Shown here: in pieces, positions 5,113 to 7,002 of the stretch
Numbering within the stretch: position 1 is the first letter of the stretch
How the letters are laid out: each line of letters begins with the position of its first letter
Origin: JALOOE01 sp964423545
GTDB lineage: Bacteria > Chloroflexota > Anaerolineae > CG2-30-64-16
Direction of reading: 5' to 3'
Length of the DNA: 7,002 nucleotides
Assembly (NCBI GenBank): GCA_964423545.1
Contig: CAYRFV010000287.1
Coordinates: forward strand, 1 to 7,002
Translations under genes and position numbers: made by a program
Notes under the pieces: generated by a model
The model's input: the letters and a program-made list of their open reading frames with translations, nothing else
Database searches by the model: none
What the model was told of the DNA's origin: nothing

Positions 5113-7002
5113 ATGGTCCGACCGCTGAACGATTCGACTTTCCTGTACGGCTTCCACGACCCCGGCGGCGAAAGCATCATGGCCGATGCGGGAGTTCTCG
5201 GCTGGCTTCTTTTCACAGAGGCGATTGGCAGCGAGCCCAATGATATGGGGGGCAAGGATTTCAGCCAGTGGTCGAACCGGGGCTTCGGCGTCATGGTTCG
5301 CATCAACAACGGCTATGCGCCCGCCGGCACCATTCCGCACGCCAGCCGCTACGCTGACTTTGCGAAGCGATGCGGCAACTATGTGCGCAACTCGACCGGT
5401 GCACACATCTGGATCATCGGCAACGAGATGAATCACCCGATCGAGCGTCCGGGGATTCGCATGGAAGGGGACCGGCTCGTCAATCCCGGCGAAGCCATCA
5501 CCCCAAGCATGTACGCCAACTGCTACCGGCAGTGCCGCGCCGCGATCAAGGCGGCGCCGGGGCGCGAGAACGACCAGGTGATCGTCGGAGCCGTTGCGCC
5601 GTGGAATCCCAGCACCGTCTACGAAGGGAATCCGAGCGGCGACTGGTGCAAGTACCTCACCGATATCCTGACGATCCTGGGCCCGACAAACTGCGACGGC
5701 GTCTCGATCCATGCCTACACCCATGGCAGCAATCCGGAACTCATCTACACCGACACCATGATGAACCCGCCGTTCCAGAACCGGCAGTACAACTTCCGCG
5801 TTTATCGCGACTTCATGGCAGCGATCCCGGCAAGCCTGCGCGCGCTGCCGGTCTACCTGACCGAGACCGACCAGGAGGACGCCTGGCTGGATGCTAACAA
5901 CGGCTGGGTGCAGCGCGCCTATGGCGAGATCGACGCCTGGAACAAGACGCAGGGCACGCAGAAGATCCGTTCCGTCCTCCTGTATCGGTGGCCCAGGCTC
6001 GACAAGTGGTACATCGAGGGTAAGTGGGGCGTCATCAATGACCTCAAGCAGGCGATGACGCACAAGTATTCATGGGACAAGCTCGTGACCGAGCCCCCGG
6101 ACACCGCGCCCATCCTATTCCCCGAAACCGGGAAGACGGCCAAAGGCGCTTTCGCCGCCTTCTATCGCAAGCACGGCCTCGATATCACCGGTTATCCGAT
6201 CACCGAGGAATACATCCACCCGGACAGCAGACTGAAGACGCAGGAGTGGCAGCGCCTGGTGATGGAGGAACACCCCGCTGGGAGCGGGCAGGTTCGGCTC
6301 CGGCCGGCCGGCGCTGAGGCGGCCGAGCTGCGCAAGCAGGTGACGGTGCTGCAGCAGCAGGTCGCGCGACTGGAGGCGGAGATCGTCCGCCTGCAGCAGG
6401 GGGGGAGCGGCCCTGCCATGCCCGCCATCACCGACATCACCGGCACGCTGCCGCGCAACCCGGCGGGCTTCGTCAAGCGCCCATTGGCCGACATCAAGAA
6501 CCTCGTGATCAACCACACAGCCGTCCGGCCTGAGGTGGGCGCCGACCGGGTGGCGCGAGCGCACATGGCGAAATGGCCGGGCATTGTCGCCCACTACTTC
6601 ATCACGGGGGACGGGCAGATCCAGCAGACCAACCCCATCGAGGAAGTGGTCGCGAAGGACCCGGCCTGGCTCTACGACGGCATCAGCATCTACGTTGCGG
6701 GCAACTTCGACGCCTCGGCGCCGACCGTCGAGCAGCTGGATGCACTGGCGAAGCTCTGCGCATGGCTGCTGGCAAAGCACGGCCTGCCGCTCGAACAGAT
6801 CAAGGGCGCCCAGGAACTGACCGGCACCGGCTCGCCGGGCAAGCAGTGGCTGACCGGCCAGAGCTGGAAATCGCTGCTGCTGGACAGGGTGAAGGCTGTC
6901 CCCGGCGCTGGCGGCAGACCGCCCGATCCCGCCGAGCTGCTGGCGCTGCGCGACCAGGTGGCCGCGCTTCAGGCCCAGGTGCAGGTCCTGAACGCCCAGA
7001 TC
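5113..7002 (+). CDS. modular protein: clan GH-A-like glycosidase, LGFP-like module, coiled coil, PGRP/amidase_2 fold, second coiled coil; runs off right edge
   Basis: There are 630 codons with no stop. The start is firm: an in-frame TGA at 5101-5103 closes the frame upstream, and GAGG lies seven bases before the ATG. Residues 1-325 look like a TIM-barrel glycosidase of clan GH-A: Arg63 (MVRINNG), acid/base Glu105 in IGNEMNH, His200/Tyr202 (SIHAY), nucleophile Glu251 in VYLTETDQ, and Trp293 (LLYRWPR). Residues about 332-388 (FPETGKT, FYRKHGLDITGYPITEEY) resemble LGFP-type modules. A regular heptad coil spans 404-428. Residues about 460-592 are a peptidoglycan-recognition/amidase_2 fold (LVINHTA, HYFITGDGQIQQTNP, SIYVAGNFD, APTVEQLDALAKL, ELTGTGSPG), but its zinc ligands are replaced. 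A second heptad coil starts at 607. No signal peptide or membrane helix is visible. The likely role is cell-wall or polysaccharide binding and cleavage; the exact substrate is unknown. Domain calls are by motif, and the GH family number cannot be assigned by eye. Confidence 0.85.
   Translation, partial: MVRPLNDSTFLYGFHDPGGESIMADAGVLGWLLFTEAIGSEPNDMGGKDFSQWSNRGFGVMVRINNGYAPAGTIPHASRYADFAKRCGNYVRNSTGAHIWIIGNEMNHPIERPGIRMEGDRLVNPGEAITPSMYANCYRQCRAAIKAAPGRENDQVIVGAVAPWNPSTVYEGNPSGDWCKYLTDILTILGPTNCDGVSIHAYTHGSNPELIYTDTMMNPPFQNRQYNFRVYRDFMAAIPASLRALPVYLTETDQEDAWLDANNGWVQRAYGEIDAWNKTQGTQKIRSVLLYRWPRLDKWYIEGKWGVINDLKQAMTHKYSWDKLVTEPPDTAPILFPETGKTAKGAFAAFYRKHGLDITGYPITEEYIHPDSRLKTQEWQRLVMEEHPAGSGQVRLRPAGAEAAELRKQVTVLQQQVARLEAEIVRLQQGGSGPAMPAITDITGTLPRNPAGFVKRPLADIKNLVINHTAVRPEVGADRVARAHMAKWPGIVAHYFITGDGQIQQTNPIEEVVAKDPAWLYDGISIYVAGNFDASAPTVEQLDALAKLCAWLLAKHGLPLEQIKGAQELTGTGSPGKQWLTGQSWKSLLLDRVKAVPGAGGRPPDPAELLALRDQVAALQAQVQVLNAQI

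Noticed and set aside
4864..6063. A 399-codon open frame on the minus strand crossing the N run
   Set aside because: It is antisense to the glycosidase domain, depends on undefined codons in the gap, and has composition (many V, A, R, D, H) typical of a shadow frame.
6115..6780. A 221-codon minus-strand open frame
   Set aside because: It is antisense to the PGRP and coil region of the modular gene, without ribosome site or recognisable motifs.

Overview
The window is GC-rich bacterial DNA from a draft or metagenome-derived scaffold (it carries a run of exactly 100 N). Strong AGGAGG-type ribosome sites, near-consensus sigma70 promoters, frequent GTG/TTG starts and the protein families present (FrvX-type M42 peptidase, TgpA-like transglutaminase, COG2220 metallo-beta-lactamase-fold protein, and a glycosidase-like protein with an N-terminal 'LYGFHDPGGE' block) point to Chloroflexota. 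The phylum is an inference from family resemblance, not from a marker gene.

Layout: (1) 1-747, minus: an M42 aminopeptidase gene whose C-terminal part is cut off by the left edge. (2) 748-1020: a divergent regulatory region with two near-consensus promoters back to back, a GC-rich dyad between their -35 boxes, and a perfect 8-bp hairpin just ahead of the next ribosome site. (3) 1021-3381, plus: an 8-TM transglutaminase-like membrane protein with a TTG start and a DUF4129-like cytosolic tail. (4) 3383-4770, minus: a two-gene operon encoding first an MBL-fold protein, then a five-TPR lipoprotein 11 nt downstream. It converges on the transglutaminase gene with one base between the stop codons. 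(5) 4771-5112: a second divergent promoter region interrupted by the assembly gap; the gap edges share a 14-bp direct repeat and a 12-bp inverted repeat. (6) 5113-7002, plus: a large modular protein running off the right edge: clan GH-A-like glycosidase barrel, LGFP-like 'GYPITEE' module, coiled coil, PGRP/amidase_2 fold, then a second coiled coil.

Two proteins look like pseudoenzymes. The MBL-fold protein has lost most of its metal ligands. The PGRP domain of the modular protein has all three zinc-ligand positions replaced (Asn467, Ala566, Ser574), while its glycosidase half keeps a full set of clan GH-A residues. The most interesting object is therefore the modular protein, which may pair an active glycosidase with a binding-only peptidoglycan-recognition fold and coiled-coil spacers, yet shows no signal peptide. 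The aminopeptidase, transglutaminase and lipoprotein are plausible housekeeping or envelope functions; no pathway linking all five genes is evident.
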